Source: Henriciella sp. AS95 (GTDB taxonomy: Bacteria > Pseudomonadota > Alphaproteobacteria > Caulobacterales > Hyphomonadaceae). From it: 64,000 bases of DNA. Each line of letters begins with the position of its first letter. The stretch's first letter is position 1. Made by a program: the position numbers and the translations under genes. The DNA lies in contig NZ_JBBMQM010000001.1 in assembly GCF_038900055.1 (NCBI RefSeq), positions 3,534,001-3,598,000 of the forward strand. The letters are read 5' to 3'. Shown in pieces: positions 63,123-64,000 of this stretch. The notes beneath the pieces are model-generated. The model searched no databases, was not told the origin of the DNA, and worked only from the letters and a program-made list of their open reading frames with translations.

Positions 63123-64000
63123 TCAGCGCTTCTTCAGCCGGTCGAGCAATGCGTCGGAGCGCGCCTGCATGTCCTTTCGCATGTCATCGATGGAGCTTCT
63201 TCCAGCGTCGAAGCTGGCAGGCAGGCTGGAGCCCTGATTGTGGCCCGCCTCTGCCGCCATCATGACAAACTCCTCGCCCGTGAACGTGTCGTGCGGGACC
63301 ATGTTTGGTGGCTTCAGCTCGCTCATCGGATCGATGGATAGCCCGGTCTCACCTTTGCCAAAGTCCATATCACCCGGTTGACCCTGCATCATCTGGTCGC
63401 CGGCCGGGGCCACATCGAACCCGTACGTCTGAACATCGACAACGCCCAGCTTGTTATTTCGCAGGCTGAGTTTCATCTTGACCGGGCCTGGCTTTTTCGG
63501 GCTGAGGCTCGTGATCATCTCGTTCCGGCCGCGGGGAAACAGCCGGAAAATCCCGCCATTGCTGCCATAAAACTCAACCACCAGGCTGTGATAGGGCGCA
63601 ACATTGGCAAAGCGCAGGCGCCAGGGCTGGCCAACCCGCGGCTTGGCACAATACAGCGTTGCAGCCTGTTTGCCTTGTCCCCCATCCCCAAAGCCCTGTT
63701 CCGGATTGGCAAAGCCGCCAGGGGCGCCGGCATCGGCATTGTCGAAGGCCGGGTCCTTGATGGTGATCGAGGTCGACGCGCTGTCCAGCGTATCGCCGAA
63801 CTTGTCGAGGGCGACGGCCGTCAAGGAAATCCGGCCTGCAAAACTGTGAGACAGCGTGACGGTTTTTCGCTGGCCGGACACCTCTCTTGCCTGGCCGAGC
63901 ATCCCGTCCTTGTCGATACGGAGCTTTTCGGCATTGCCGGGGATGTTGCTGATCTGGACCGTGAAGGATGACCCTTTATTGGCGCTGTCTGGCGCGTCGA
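63123..64000 (-). CDS. hypothetical protein, 5' partial
   Basis: The frame is open to the window edge, so the N-terminus lies beyond it. About 292 residues are visible. The region includes what look like beta-strand-rich segments (VTLSHSFAGRISLTAVALDKFG, quoted in part), a Gly-rich linker, and a second beta-rich block (WRLRFANVAPYHSLVVEFYGSN). The C-terminus is polar and helical. No catalytic motif seen. I do not recognise a family; secretion cannot be judged without the start. Confidence 0.6.
   Translation of the reverse strand, partial: DAPDSANKGSSFTVQISNIPGNAEKLRIDKDGMLGQAREVSGQRKTVTLSHSFAGRISLTAVALDKFGDTLDSASTSITIKDPAFDNADAGAPGGFANPEQGFGDGGQGKQAATLYCAKPRVGQPWRLRFANVAPYHSLVVEFYGSNGGIFRLFPRGRNEMITSLSPKKPGPVKMKLSLRNNKLGVVDVQTYGFDVAPAGDQMMQGQPGDMDFGKGETGLSIDPMSELKPPNMVPHDTFTGEEFVMMAAEAGHNQGSSLPASFDAGRSSIDDMRKDMQARSDALLDRLKKR

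Noticed and set aside
1-64000. tRNA, rRNA, riboswitch, CRISPR, integrase or insertion sequence
   Set aside because: I looked in the intergenic gaps and at unassigned frames and recognised none. A tRNA or covariance-model scan would be the decisive test.

Overview
This 64 kb window reads as ordinary chromosome of a GC-rich alphaproteobacterium, probably of the Hyphomonas/Caulobacter side (Hyphomonadaceae-like). The inference rests on gene content: a class I lysyl-tRNA synthetase, a fused indolepyruvate ferredoxin oxidoreductase beside an AsnC regulator, a homodimeric-type NADP isocitrate dehydrogenase, a phoR-pstCAB-phoU-phoB locus, and several proteins that I know mainly from alphaproteobacteria (TIGR02301, TIGR03862, Fax-like GST, DUF6471). 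No rRNA, tRNA, insertion sequence, integrase or CRISPR array was recognised. All assignments come from reading the sequence; no database search was run.

Layout. 1-13.9 kb: a partial lysophospholipase-like hydrolase, a GST, iron storage (bfd and bfr), a diguanylate cyclase with an intact I-site, class I LysRS, a palindrome-rich intergenic repeat, the 1152-residue indolepyruvate oxidoreductase with a divergent AsnC regulator and a dyad operator between them, a serine hydrolase, a thiolase and a divergent MDR reductase. 13.9-25.9 kb: mostly minus-strand envelope genes (small secreted protein, carboxylesterase, lipoprotein glutathione peroxidase, DUF1801 protein, M13 metallopeptidase lipoprotein) followed by a three-gene RND efflux operon. 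25.9-33.3 kb: the phosphate regulon, phoR-rluA-pstC-pstA-pstB-phoU-phoB, with a textbook 7-4-7 Pho box before pstC and no pstS. 33.4-42.7 kb: alanine dehydrogenase, a small zinc-ribbon protein, RluD, a Tat/lipoprotein PhoD phosphatase, QueF, a Na+/Ca2+ exchanger, a voltage-gated channel with an unusual TMDGW filter, a DjlA-like co-chaperone and small hypotheticals.

42.7-44.1 kb is a lower-GC patch with a frameshifted DUF6471 gene overlapping a membrane protein, and it ends in a palindromic repeat and a terminator. 44.1-51.7 kb carries envelope genes: a spore-coat-U-like secreted protein, a DUF4331 protein with a poly-proline lipoprotein, a DUF4198 protein, a large unknown coiled-coil protein, a D-2-hydroxyacid dehydrogenase and a TIGR02301 protein. 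51.7-64 kb: a Fax-like GST and a divergent WYL/YafY regulator around a perfect 9-bp inverted repeat, a coupled operon (secreted HExxH protein, TrmJ, TIGR03862 flavoprotein), icd, three tandem translationally coupled paralogues of a six-cysteine membrane-anchored family, rimO, an APC permease and a partial unknown protein.

The most promising undescribed element is the six-cysteine tandem family at 59002-60271. Next are the DUF6471/membrane-protein patch at 42.7-44.0 kb and the voltage-gated channel filter.
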